Origin: Streptococcus porcinus | GTDB taxonomy: Bacteria > Bacillota > Bacilli > Lactobacillales > Streptococcaceae | DNA: 64,000 nt | NCBI RefSeq assembly: GCF_900475415.1 | Contig: NZ_LS483388.1 | Span: forward strand, 1,350,001 to 1,414,000 | Reading direction: 5' to 3' | Shown: positions 56,748-64,000 of the stretch, one piece after another | How positions within the stretch are numbered: the stretch's first letter is position 1 | How the letters are laid out: each line of letters opens with the position of its first letter | Position numbers and translations under genes: made by a program | Notes under the pieces: model-generated | Told to the model about the DNA's origin: nothing | The model's database searches: none | What the model saw: the letters and a program-made list of their open reading frames with translations, nothing else

Positions 56748-57458
56748 TTACATTGTAGATAGAACAAGCTGATATAAAACTGCCCCTAAAGAACCACCTA
56801 AAATAGGAGCAACAACTGGAATCCATGCATAAGACCAATCTGACTCGCCCTTATTCGGAATTGGCAAGAGAGCATGTATCAAGCGTGGACCTAAGTCACG
56901 AGCAGGATTTATAGCATAACCCGTTGTGCCACCAAGGCCAAAACCAACAGCCATAACCACTAAACCAACAATGAGTGGGCCAAAACCAGCGGATAGTTTA
57001 TTAGGGCCTAAAGACATAACTGTCATAACAAGAACTGCTGTACCAATAGCTTCACCTAAAAAATTAGACCATGTGTGACGAATGGCAGGAGCAGTTGAGA
57101 AACAGCCTAGAATTGTTGCTGAATCCTTAGTTTCTTGCCAATGAGGATAGTAATGCAAATAAACTAGGGTTGCTCCAAGCATCGCACCTAACATCTGGGC
57201 TACAATATAAGGAAGTACATGCACCCATGGGAAGGCACCTGTTAAAGCCAGCGCAATAGTTACTGCTGGATTTAAGTGAGCTCCACTTAAAAAGCCAACC
57301 ATATAAACTGGGACAGCAACTGCTAGCCCCCAACCAAGAGTAATGGCAATCCAGCCACTTCCTTCTGCTTTAGTGTTTTTTAAACAGACAGCTGCCACAA
57401 CACCATCACCTAATAATACTAGAACCAGGGTCCCTAATAATTCACCAATAAATGACAT
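56748..57458 (-). CDS. glpF: Glycerol/dihydroxyacetone facilitator (aquaporin family)
   Basis: The 236-residue channel has six spans and both aquaporin boxes, GAHLNPAVTIALA and GYAINPARDLGPR. The Asp after the second NPAR is typical of glycerol-type facilitators. It closes the dhaK-dhaL-dhaM operon, 10 bp after dhaM, so dihydroxyacetone or glycerol is the likely substrate. Confidence 0.9.
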   Translation of the reverse strand: MSFIGELLGTLVLVLLGDGVVAAVCLKNTKAEGSGWIAITLGWGLAVAVPVYMVGFLSGAHLNPAVTIALALTGAFPWVHVLPYIVAQMLGAMLGATLVYLHYYPHWQETKDSATILGCFSTAPAIRHTWSNFLGEAIGTAVLVMTVMSLGPNKLSAGFGPLIVGLVVMAVGFGLGGTTGYAINPARDLGPRLIHALLPIPNKGESDWSYAWIPVVAPILGGSLGAVLYQLVLSTM

Positions 57459-57468
57459 TCTCCAAACC

Positions 57469-57843
57469 TCATTTCTTTATTTCTAATTCTGATAATTGTT
57501 GCAAAATAGCTTCCTTATCAACACCAGCTTGAATTAAGGCAGCTGCCGTATAGGCTCCCTCAACGATAGGTACTTGCATAATCGATAATTCTTTATCTGT
57601 AAAGTCGGCTACCATTTCCAAATTCATACGGGCTGACCCTAAATCGAAAAAGGCTAGTAACTGACTCTTAGGATTTTGATCAACTACCATCTGGACTTGA
57701 TCAAAACTGGTACCAATCCCACCATCTTCATGTCCCCCAACGCTTGTAATAGCTACATCTTTTGCAACTTCCGCCAATAAGTCCGTGATTCCTGAAGCAA
57801 TGCCTTTTGAATGTGAAACAATAACAATACCTAAGTCCGACAT
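57469..57843 (-). CDS. dhaM: PTS-dependent dihydroxyacetone kinase phosphoryl donor DhaM
   Basis: The 124-residue protein is a single EIIA-mannose-type domain. The phospho-histidine lies in GIVIVSHSKGIASG at position 11, and GTSFDQVQMVV, LLAFFDLGSARMN follow. It takes phosphate from HPr and rephosphorylates ADP on DhaL. This is the short Gram-positive form without the HPr and EI-like parts seen in E. coli. Its start overlaps the dhaL stop. Confidence 0.92.
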   Translation of the reverse strand: MSDLGIVIVSHSKGIASGITDLLAEVAKDVAITSVGGHEDGGIGTSFDQVQMVVDQNPKSQLLAFFDLGSARMNLEMVADFTDKELSIMQVPIVEGAYTAAALIQAGVDKEAILQQLSELEIKK

Positions 57844-58418
57844 TAGATCACCTCTGCTTCCAACATAGCTTCAAATAAAAGACCAGATGAATAAGAACCA
57901 GGATCAATATGGCCAATGGAGCGTTCGCCCACATAAGATGCCCGACCCTTAGTCGCAGCAATATCTTTGGTTGCTTCTACTGCAGACCAAATAACATCAT
58001 TAGTCAATTGATTTTTCTTAAGAGCTTCAATGACTGCAATCCAAACATCAACCATTGTTTTCTCACCTTTTTCAGCTTTGCCACGTTTTTGAATCATAGC
58101 TAATCCTTCTGTAAGTAATTCAACAACGGACACATCCTTTGCCAGCTTAGCCATTCCCATAAAAGCCGACCCGTAAAGTGGCCCTGAAGCTCCCCCTACT
58201 TTACTAACCAGTTGCATGGCAACAACCTTATAAACATCAGAAGCCTTATCAAAGTCTTTACCATTAAGGTTTTCCATAACAGCTGCCATACCACGCGCCA
58301 TATTACCACCGTGATCCCCGTCTCCAATAGGTGTATCTAACTCACTAAGATAATCTTTTTTAGCCTTTATTTTTTCGTCAAATAGGCGCATCCATTCTAA
58401 AACTTTTTGATAATCCAT
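57843..58418 (-). CDS. dhaL: Dihydroxyacetone kinase subunit DhaL
   Basis: The 191-residue helical protein holds ADP/ATP. SELDTPIGDGDHGGNMARGM carries the Mg-binding Asp residues, and SKVGGASGPLYGSAFMGMA the nucleotide site. It passes phosphate from DhaM to the dihydroxyacetone on DhaK. I place the start at 58418, with AAAGGAG just before; the frame from 58436 would overlap dhaK. Confidence 0.93.
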   Translation of the reverse strand: MDYQKVLEWMRLFDEKIKAKKDYLSELDTPIGDGDHGGNMARGMAAVMENLNGKDFDKASDVYKVVAMQLVSKVGGASGPLYGSAFMGMAKLAKDVSVVELLTEGLAMIQKRGKAEKGEKTMVDVWIAVIEALKKNQLTNDVIWSAVEATKDIAATKGRASYVGERSIGHIDPGSYSSGLLFEAMLEAEVI

Positions 58419-58429
58419 AACATCTCCTT

Positions 58430-59419
58430 TTACCAAGCTGGTGTAGTAACTTTAGCAGTTAAGGCTTCTAACCATTGGTCTGATTCAATTTTTATAAGAG
58501 TCAATGATAGACCAGCCATGTCCAAGCTCGTCATATAATCACCTAACTTTTTATAAGCCACATTGATGCCATATTCGGCCATTAATTTAGCTACGTCATT
58601 GGCGAATACATATTGTTCCATAAGAGGTGTGCTACCCAACCCATTGATAAGAAGACCATAATTTTGTCCTGATTCAAGTTGGAAAGCATCTGCTAACTTG
58701 GAAACCAGCTCTCTAGCTAATTCAGAAGAAGCTTTCATTTTTTCCTTTTTGTAACCAGGTTCACCATGGATACCAACTCCGTATTCAAACTCATCATCTT
58801 CTAGCACAAATCCTGGCTTGCCAACTTCTGGTACTGTCGCTCCTGACAATGCTAAACCAATTGTTTTGATATTTGGCACTAATGCATCAGCTAATTGTTT
58901 GATGTCTTCCAATGATTTTCCTTGATGCGCAGCATGTCCTAAAATTTTATGCACTAAAATAGTTCCTGCTACGCCACGTTTGCCTTGTGTGTAGAGACTA
59001 TTTTCAACCGCAATATCATCATCAACAACAACACTCGCTACTGATATTCCTTCCATCTCAGCCATTTCTTGCGCCATTTCAAAATTCATAATATCGCCAG
59101 AATAATTTTTTATCACCATAAAGACGCCAGCTCCTTCATCAGCGGCTTTAATAGCTTCCAAAATTTGATCAGGTGTTGGTGATGTGAAGACGGCCCCACA
59201 GATTGCAGCTGAAAGCATCCCTTCTCCAACAAAGCCAGCATGTGAAGGTTCATGGCCAGAACCTCCACCAGAGATAATAGCAACCTTACCAGTCTTTTCA
59301 GCTTTACGAACAATAACATCATAACCATCCACTCGTTCTACTAAATCAGAATGGATAAAGGCAAAACCATCAAGCATATCTTGCACAATAGCTTCTGGTT
59401 GGTTCATAATTTTTTTCAT
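58430..59419 (-). CDS. dhaK: Dihydroxyacetone kinase subunit DhaK
   Basis: The 329-residue subunit binds dihydroxyacetone covalently through the His in GVGIHGEPGYKKE. SGGGSGHEPSHAGFVG and the active-site Asp in IKNYSGDIMNFEMA are present. It leads dhaK-dhaL-dhaM-glpF. Upstream lie a cre site and a DhaS-type operator. Confidence 0.95.
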   Translation of the reverse strand: MKKIMNQPEAIVQDMLDGFAFIHSDLVERVDGYDVIVRKAEKTGKVAIISGGGSGHEPSHAGFVGEGMLSAAICGAVFTSPTPDQILEAIKAADEGAGVFMVIKNYSGDIMNFEMAQEMAEMEGISVASVVVDDDIAVENSLYTQGKRGVAGTILVHKILGHAAHQGKSLEDIKQLADALVPNIKTIGLALSGATVPEVGKPGFVLEDDEFEYGVGIHGEPGYKKEKMKASSELARELVSKLADAFQLESGQNYGLLINGLGSTPLMEQYVFANDVAKLMAEYGINVAYKKLGDYMTSLDMAGLSLTLIKIESDQWLEALTAKVTTPAW

Positions 59420-59446
59420 TCGGGTTTCCTCCCATAAAATATTTTT

Positions 59447-59460
59447 TGTTTACGCTTTCA
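59447..59460. promoter_or_regulatory. cre site (CcpA operator) upstream of dhaK
   Basis: On the minus strand TGAAAGCGTAAACA fits TGNAARCGNWWNCA at all positions. It lies about 30 bp before the dhaK start, between dhaK and the DhaS operator. Confidence 0.75.
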
Positions 59461-59489
59461 TTCTATCTAAAAATAAAAACTTATGTAAG

Positions 59490-59511
59490 GGACAAAATTA
59501 AGAATTTGTCC
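59490..59511. promoter_or_regulatory. DhaS-type operator between dhaK and dhaS
   Basis: GGACAAAA-N6-ATTTGTCC is an inverted repeat of 22 bases. It matches the operator described for Lactococcus lactis DhaS, GGACACAT-N6-ATTTGTCC, at all but two positions. It lies 70 bp before dhaK and 69 bp before dhaS, so one activator could serve both divergent units. Confidence 0.75.
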
Positions 59512-59579
59512 TTATACTTTCTTCATTTCTTTTGATAAAGTATAATGAGGTTAAGATATTCTGTTTAAGGAGGCTAAAG

Positions 59580-60119
59580 GTGGCAACATCACTAATTACA
59601 AAAAAGAAAATCGCCAAGGCTTTTAAAAAAGAACTAGCCTATAAACCTTTTGATAAAATTTCTGTCGTTGATATCATGGATCAAGCTGGCATTCGTAGAC
59701 AGACCTTCTATAATCATTTTCTTGATAAATATGAACTCCTAGACTGGATTTTTGAAACCGAGCTGCAAGAACAAGTGACTAATAACCTCAATTACATTAC
59801 TGGCTTTCAACTGTTAGATGAGTTACTCTTTTACTTTGGTAATAACAAAACATTTTATGCTCAGCTTTTTGCTATTAAAGACCAAAACGATTTTTATAGC
59901 TATTTTGGTGACTATTGCTTGGTTTTATTAGAAAAAATTATAGCTGAACAAGAACTTAAAACAAAACTTAATCTAGAAGCCAATTATCGCTCTTTTCTCA
60001 AAACTTATCATTCAAGAGCATTGGCAGACATGATTAGAGCATTTGTAATCGATAAGCAAATGCAACCACAGACAGATTTGATTAAAAAAACAATTCTCTC
60101 TAGTATGACAGAAGGGTAG
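59580..60119 (+). CDS. dhaS: Dihydroxyacetone kinase operon activator DhaS (TetR fold)
   Basis: This is a 179-residue TetR-type regulator. ITKKKIAKAFKKELAYKPFDKISVVDIMDQAGIRRQTFYNHF is the DNA-binding region (about residues 5-46), although here I only cite it by position and key residues. I start it at the GTG at 59580, because AAGGAGG lies 8 bases upstream; the ATG further up (59532) overlaps no such site. In L. lactis DhaS activates dhaKLM together with DhaQ, and the same gene pair is present here. Confidence 0.88.
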   Translation: MATSLITKKKIAKAFKKELAYKPFDKISVVDIMDQAGIRRQTFYNHFLDKYELLDWIFETELQEQVTNNLNYITGFQLLDELLFYFGNNKTFYAQLFAIKDQNDFYSYFGDYCLVLLEKIIAEQELKTKLNLEANYRSFLKTYHSRALADMIRAFVIDKQMQPQTDLIKKTILSSMTEG

Positions 60120-60124
60120 GAAAC

Positions 60125-61117
60125 ATGATGGTTACGATTTCAAATCATAAATATGTGATGATTGATCACTATATCAAAGGAATGCTTTCAGCACATCCTC
60201 ACCTCGCTAAAGTACCTAAAAAACCGATTATCTATAATAAGGAATTCCGTTCAGACCTCATTCCAATCCTGTCTGGAGGAGGCTCGGGACATGAACCAGC
60301 ACATATCGGCTTTATTGGCGATGGCATGTTAACAGCAGCTGTCTATGGCGACCTTTTCACTCCTCCCAGTTCTGAGCAAATCTTAGAAGCTCTGCGATTC
60401 CTTAACAAAGGAAAGGGAGTCTTTGTTATTATTAAAAATTTCGAAGCTGACATCCGAGAGTTTAGCAAGGCCATTCACCAAGCACGGCTTGAAGGAATTC
60501 CCGTTAGGTACATTATTTCTCACGATGATATCTCCGTTGAACCTAAAAAAAATTTTCAGATGCGCCACCGAGGACTAGCAGGGACAATTCTATTACATAA
60601 AATTTTGGGACAAGCTGCGCTTCAAGGGGCAGGGCTCAAAGAGCTGGAGCAAATCGGGTTTCATCTCGCCACTGAGATAGCAACTATTGGCTTTGCAACC
60701 AAATCACCCACCTTCCCAAATGCCGCGCTACCACTCTTTGAATTACCTGAAGACCATATCTCTTTTGGTATTGGAATTCACGGGGAAGAAGGCTATCGGA
60801 CCGTTCCATTTACTTCCTCTGAACATTTAGCAGTCGAAATAGTCAATAAATTACAGATAAAATTCCATTGGCAAGAAGATGAGAAATTTATCTTGTTAGC
60901 CAATAATTTAGGAACAACAACAGAATTAGAACAAGGTATATTTCTAAACGACCTAGGACAATTGTTAGAACTTGAAGGATTAGATATAGCTTATCTCAAA
61001 AACGGTAAATACATGACCAGCCTTGATATGGCAGGAATTTCAGTGACCCTAGCTCGCCTAAAAGATCCCATCTGGCTAGACTACCTTAAGGCACCCACCA
61101 ACGCCTTTGCTTGGTAA
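60125..61117 (+). CDS. dhaQ: DhaK paralogue and DhaS co-activator DhaQ
   Basis: The 330-residue protein is a DhaK homologue with SGGGSGHEPAHIGFIGDG and GIGIHGEEGYRTV, so the dihydroxyacetone-binding His is kept. The KNYSGD segment of DhaK is KNFEADIREF here. In L. lactis DhaQ binds dihydroxyacetone and helps DhaS activate the operon, without kinase activity. It starts 5 bp after dhaS. ATG at 60128 is an equally possible start. Confidence 0.85.
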   Translation: MMVTISNHKYVMIDHYIKGMLSAHPHLAKVPKKPIIYNKEFRSDLIPILSGGGSGHEPAHIGFIGDGMLTAAVYGDLFTPPSSEQILEALRFLNKGKGVFVIIKNFEADIREFSKAIHQARLEGIPVRYIISHDDISVEPKKNFQMRHRGLAGTILLHKILGQAALQGAGLKELEQIGFHLATEIATIGFATKSPTFPNAALPLFELPEDHISFGIGIHGEEGYRTVPFTSSEHLAVEIVNKLQIKFHWQEDEKFILLANNLGTTTELEQGIFLNDLGQLLELEGLDIAYLKNGKYMTSLDMAGISVTLARLKDPIWLDYLKAPTNAFAW

Positions 61118-61157
61118 ATTAATTGTAATATGGCACCACATCCCAAAATTGGGGACA

Positions 61158-61210
61158 AATAAAACACTCCTGTTACTATCTAGTCAACTAGATTCAGGAG
61201 TGTTTTATTT
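61158..61210. terminator. Terminator between dhaQ and the ABC-2 operon
   Basis: AATAAAACACTCCTG/CAGGAGTGTTTTATT form a long stem with an inner hairpin (ATCTAGTC/AACTAGAT region). It lies about 40 bp after dhaQ and about 75 bp past the convergent permease gene. Confidence 0.85.
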
Positions 61211-61285
61211 ATAGTACAAAAGTATACTCAATAAAAACAGAGTTAACTTGGGGTGAAGTGAAAAAGACTTACTAATCAGAAATCG

Positions 61286-62071
61286 TTAAGACCCTGCACT
61301 TTCATAAGCATCTATTCCTAAGTTCCAAAGTTTTATTGAGATTGCAAAAACAAGTAAGGATATTAATACCACTCCTCCGACATTAAATAAGCCGTTTTCC
61401 CCCGTTAGAAAATAGGATGCCGGGTAATAGGCAGTAAAAGCAAAAGGAATAATAAAGCTAATCACCCATTTTAGAAATGAATGATAAATTGATATTGGGT
61501 ATTTGGCAAAATCATTGAACATATAAAAAATATAAGTAATGGCCCCAGACTGCTTCGTCCAAAAAGAGATGCTTGCCGTAGCAATCTTTAACGAGGTATA
61601 AATCAACGTAGCAAAGGGAATAATTAAGATAAAAAGGATCACTTTTGGAACAGACCAAGCAATCGTGCCAAAACTCGTTACTAGTAAGAGTATCCCTATT
61701 AGCAATTCCCCTAAGGCATCCACTTGGAATGTTTCGACCATGACATGAAAGAGGGGACTAATAGGTCTAGTCAAATATTTATCAAATTCTCCCTTCAGCA
61801 CAAGCCTCTGACCTAAAGCCCAGAGATTATCAAAAAAGAGATGGTCAATCCCTTTTGGAATTAGAGAAAATCCATAGATGAAGGCAATCTGCTCAAAAGT
61901 CCAGCCTGCTAAGGAGGGAATATGTTGAAAAAGGACATTTAAAAAGAGTAGATTAAGCCCTTGGGTTAGAAAAACTCCCAACACACCCACAACAAAATCA
62001 ACTTTATATTCTAGAATTTGCTTGAGGTATTGCTTGATAAAAATAACATGCATCCGTCCTAATTTTTTCAT
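61286..62071 (-). CDS. ABC-2 family transporter permease (first)
   Basis: The 261-residue membrane protein has about six spans (VDFVVGVLGVFLTQGLNLLFL; WSVPKVILFILIIPFATLIY; and others). The segment SLIPKGIDHLFFDNLWALGQ, with LKGEFDKYLTRPISPLFHVM, is typical of the DUF990/COG3694 ABC-2 permeases. With the next two genes it forms an export system of unknown substrate. It follows the second permease by 1 bp. Confidence 0.85.
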   Translation of the reverse strand: MKKLGRMHVIFIKQYLKQILEYKVDFVVGVLGVFLTQGLNLLFLNVLFQHIPSLAGWTFEQIAFIYGFSLIPKGIDHLFFDNLWALGQRLVLKGEFDKYLTRPISPLFHVMVETFQVDALGELLIGILLLVTSFGTIAWSVPKVILFILIIPFATLIYTSLKIATASISFWTKQSGAITYIFYMFNDFAKYPISIYHSFLKWVISFIIPFAFTAYYPASYFLTGENGLFNVGGVVLISLLVFAISIKLWNLGIDAYESAGS

Positions 62072-62072
62072 C

Positions 62073-62891
62073 CTAACCCCCTTGAATTGTTAAATGATAT
62101 TGCACTTTCTTCCATATTAATTGAGATAGGCTCACCATCACAATTAACCAAAAGACTTGTAATAGTATTGCTCCTACTGTCTGATTAACTGTATATTTCC
62201 CAAGCAGAATCATCACCGGAGTATAAACTAAAGATGAAAACGGCAGATAACTAAGAATATCGGCTATTAATTTTGGAAAGAAGACTAGGGGTATGAGACT
62301 CCCTGACAAAAAAGCAAGAATCGAATTCTTCAATAGATTAGAACCCCAGAGATTTTTGAAGACAAATGCTGAAAAACCAAAACATATATTGAAATAAAAA
62401 TTAATTAAAAAAGCCAATAAAATACTGAGTACATAGCTGAAAATTGTATAAAGCAGGTATAAGTAAGGTACCCCGGCCATCACTTTTACAATTAAAATTA
62501 ACACTAAAAATGGAATACCAACACTAATAAAAATAACCCAGCGAGAACCAATCTCCATAAATAAATAGGAAGTAGCAAAATGTACAGGCCGAAGCAGTCG
62601 CATAATAATTGAGCCATCTTTGACTTCTTCCCCAATCATAAATGAGCTGTCTGATTTTGTTAGTAAGGCGGTCACAAAACTCATAATAACATATAAGGTC
62701 ATATCTGCTAGTGTAAAACCATTAATTAAAGACTGCTGTGAAGACTTAAAGACTGCTTTCCAAAGATAAAAAGCGACAAATGCTCCTATAACATCGCCTA
62801 TCCGGTATAAAAAGAAATTAACGCGATAAGTAATTAATTGCTGGATTCCTGAACTTATAAAGGGTTTATAACGTCTCCAAAAGCTAAGCAT
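62073..62891 (-). CDS. ABC-2 family transporter permease (second)
   Basis: The 272-residue membrane protein has about six spans. EVKDGSIIMRLLRPVHFATSYLF is the same gating-loop type as in its partner (LKGEFDKYLTRPISPL). It belongs to the COG4587 ABC-2 group. I start it at 62891 (MLSFWRRYKPF), with AAAGGAG upstream, two bases after the ATPase stop. The longer frame overlaps the ATPase gene. Confidence 0.85.
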   Translation of the reverse strand: MLSFWRRYKPFISSGIQQLITYRVNFFLYRIGDVIGAFVAFYLWKAVFKSSQQSLINGFTLADMTLYVIMSFVTALLTKSDSSFMIGEEVKDGSIIMRLLRPVHFATSYLFMEIGSRWVIFISVGIPFLVLILIVKVMAGVPYLYLLYTIFSYVLSILLAFLINFYFNICFGFSAFVFKNLWGSNLLKNSILAFLSGSLIPLVFFPKLIADILSYLPFSSLVYTPVMILLGKYTVNQTVGAILLQVFWLIVMVSLSQLIWKKVQYHLTIQGG

Positions 62892-62892
62892 A

Positions 62893-63885
62893 TCAAAGCT
62901 CCTTTCGGTAAAAGCGTCGAACGATTTCCTCAATATCAACATCTGCCATCTTCAAATCTCTCACTTTAAAATCTAACATAATTTTTCTAATAATCTCAGC
63001 TGTTTGGAAAAGAGAACTATCGTAGTGGATATCTAAAATAAGATCATGGTAAGTCATTTCCCAAGAAGAGACATTTGCAAACTGCTTGACTAATTCTTCT
63101 TGACCAGACTCTAACTCAAAAGAGAGACTCTTCATCTTTCCAAACCTTTGTTTTAACTGATTAACTGAACCGTCAAAAATCTCTTGTCCCCTATCAATCA
63201 TAATAATACGATCACAAAGTTGTTCAATGTCGCTTAAATCATGTGTTGTTAATAAAATCGTTGTTTCTTCTTCTTGATTAATTTGAGCAATAGCTTTGCG
63301 AATATTATCTTTTACTGAAACATCTAGCCCAATCGTAGGTTCATCTAAAAATAGAACCTTCGGATTGTGTAATAGTGAAGCTGCTATGTCTGCTCGCATT
63401 CGTTGTCCAAGTGATAATGTCCGAACAGGATCTTTAATAAACTCATTTAGATCAAGGACTTCGTTTAAAAAAGCCATGCGCTTGTTAAAGAGTTGGTCTG
63501 GAACATCGTAGATTTCTTTTAAAACCGTGTAAGTTTCTTGTAATGCTAAATCCCACCAAAGCTGAGTCCGTTGCCCAAAAACAACACCAATATCTCTGAC
63601 GTAATCTTGGCGATTTTCTTGAGGAATCTTTCCATTAATGCGACAATAACCCGAAGTGGGCTTTAAGATTCCTGTCAACATTTTTATCGTTGTTGATTTA
63701 CCCGCACCATTAGCTCCAATAAAGCCTAAAACCTGTCCTTTAGGAACTTCAAAAGATAAGTCTTTTACTGCTTCAAAAGTTTCTAGTTGAGGATGAACAA
63801 AAGACTTTAAAGCTCCTTTTAAACCTGGTTCCTTAACAGTTTTAATAAAATTTTTATGAAGGTGTGATACCTCAATCATTGTCAT
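62893..63885 (-). CDS. ABC-2 transporter ATP-binding protein
   Basis: The ATPase of about 330 residues has Walker A GFIGANGAGKSTTIKMLTG, the signature RTLSLGQRMRADIAASLL and Walker B VLFLDEPTIGLDVSVKD. The longer form and the C-terminal region are typical of the COG4586 group paired with two ABC-2 permeases. ATG codons at 63885 and 63879 are both possible starts; no clear ribosome binding site decides between them. Export substrate unknown. Confidence 0.85.
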   Translation of the reverse strand: MTMIEVSHLHKNFIKTVKEPGLKGALKSFVHPQLETFEAVKDLSFEVPKGQVLGFIGANGAGKSTTIKMLTGILKPTSGYCRINGKIPQENRQDYVRDIGVVFGQRTQLWWDLALQETYTVLKEIYDVPDQLFNKRMAFLNEVLDLNEFIKDPVRTLSLGQRMRADIAASLLHNPKVLFLDEPTIGLDVSVKDNIRKAIAQINQEEETTILLTTHDLSDIEQLCDRIIMIDRGQEIFDGSVNQLKQRFGKMKSLSFELESGQEELVKQFANVSSWEMTYHDLILDIHYDSSLFQTAEIIRKIMLDFKVRDLKMADVDIEEIVRRFYRKEL

Positions 63886-64000
63886 TATCAAGCCCTACTT
63901 CTTTAATTTTCCTAAAATAATAAGCAATTTATTATAACACCCTGACCAATTTTATGCAATCGCTTCCTATAACCATCTCACTTCCTTATAAAAAAAGCCT

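Noticed and set aside
61141..61157. TCCC-AAAATT-GGGGACAAAT near the end of dhaQ as a second DhaS operator
   Set aside because: Only one half-site resembles the operator and it lies downstream of both dha units.

Overview
This window looks like chromosome from a low-GC Streptococcus of the pyogenic group. The evidence is the vicR-vicK-vicX, rnc, smc, ftsY block, an hprK-lgt pair, a streptococcal hut cluster, several small proteins typical of the genus, strong AGGAGG-type ribosome binding sites, and a divergent but recognisable streptokinase gene. No rRNA, tRNA, CRISPR array, transposase or prophage was seen. I cannot name the species from sequence alone.

Layout. (1) 1-3545: the end of lysS, then a large SARP/BTAD-type regulator with an ATPase and a helical repeat half. 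(2) 3547-15233: a histidine-utilisation cluster, with hutU-ftcD-fchA-fhs-hutD-permease-hutH-hutG on the minus strand and hutI divergent on the plus strand. A good cre (CcpA) site lies before ftcD. (3) 15248-24607: an Amt-type ammonium transporter, a flavoprotein behind a perfect AdcR-type zinc box, small proteins, two U32 tRNA-hydroxylation proteins, the hprK-lgt-DUF948-YtxH group and a PspC protein. (4) 24667-34301: sprT-like, tex, a small secreted protein flanked by a duplicated 3' end of phoU, then phoU-pstB-pstA-pstC, a frameshifted pstS, and the phoPR (pnpRS-like) two-component system with Pho-box-like repeats before pstS. (5) 34382-39585: cupin, VOC protein, a small conserved protein, a YcgR/YcgQ-like membrane pair, an MFS exporter and an epimerase-like protein. 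(6) 39706-41400: the streptokinase gene and its AT-rich upstream region. (7) 41401-52301: housekeeping block YkgJ-like, ftsY, two HAD phosphatases, smc, rnc, vicXKR. (8) 52464-55557: a CodY-box-associated polar amino-acid ABC transporter. (9) 55609-61210: a DUF3114-like protein and the dihydroxyacetone locus glpF-dhaM-dhaL-dhaK / dhaS-dhaQ, with a DhaS-type operator and a cre site between the divergent units. (10) 61286-63885: an ABC-2 exporter.

How the parts work together. Histidine would be taken up and degraded through urocanate, imidazolonepropionate and formiminoglutamate. The last step can go by HutG (formamide) or by FtcD/FchA/Fhs, which passes the one-carbon unit to tetrahydrofolate and can recover ATP. 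Both the hut and dha loci carry cre sites, and HprK, the kinase that arms HPr for CcpA, is encoded in the same window. Phosphate uptake (pst) sits beside its likely regulator (phoPR), but the binding protein gene is broken by a single base in a seven-A run.

The most notable items are the streptokinase (shortened alpha domain, acidic 250-loop, no N-terminal Ile, an unusual location), the phoU-flanked secreted-protein insertion, the pstS frameshift, the AdcR-boxed flavoprotein with a Cys-rich tail, and an Amt protein in which the second of the twin pore histidines appears to be Asn.
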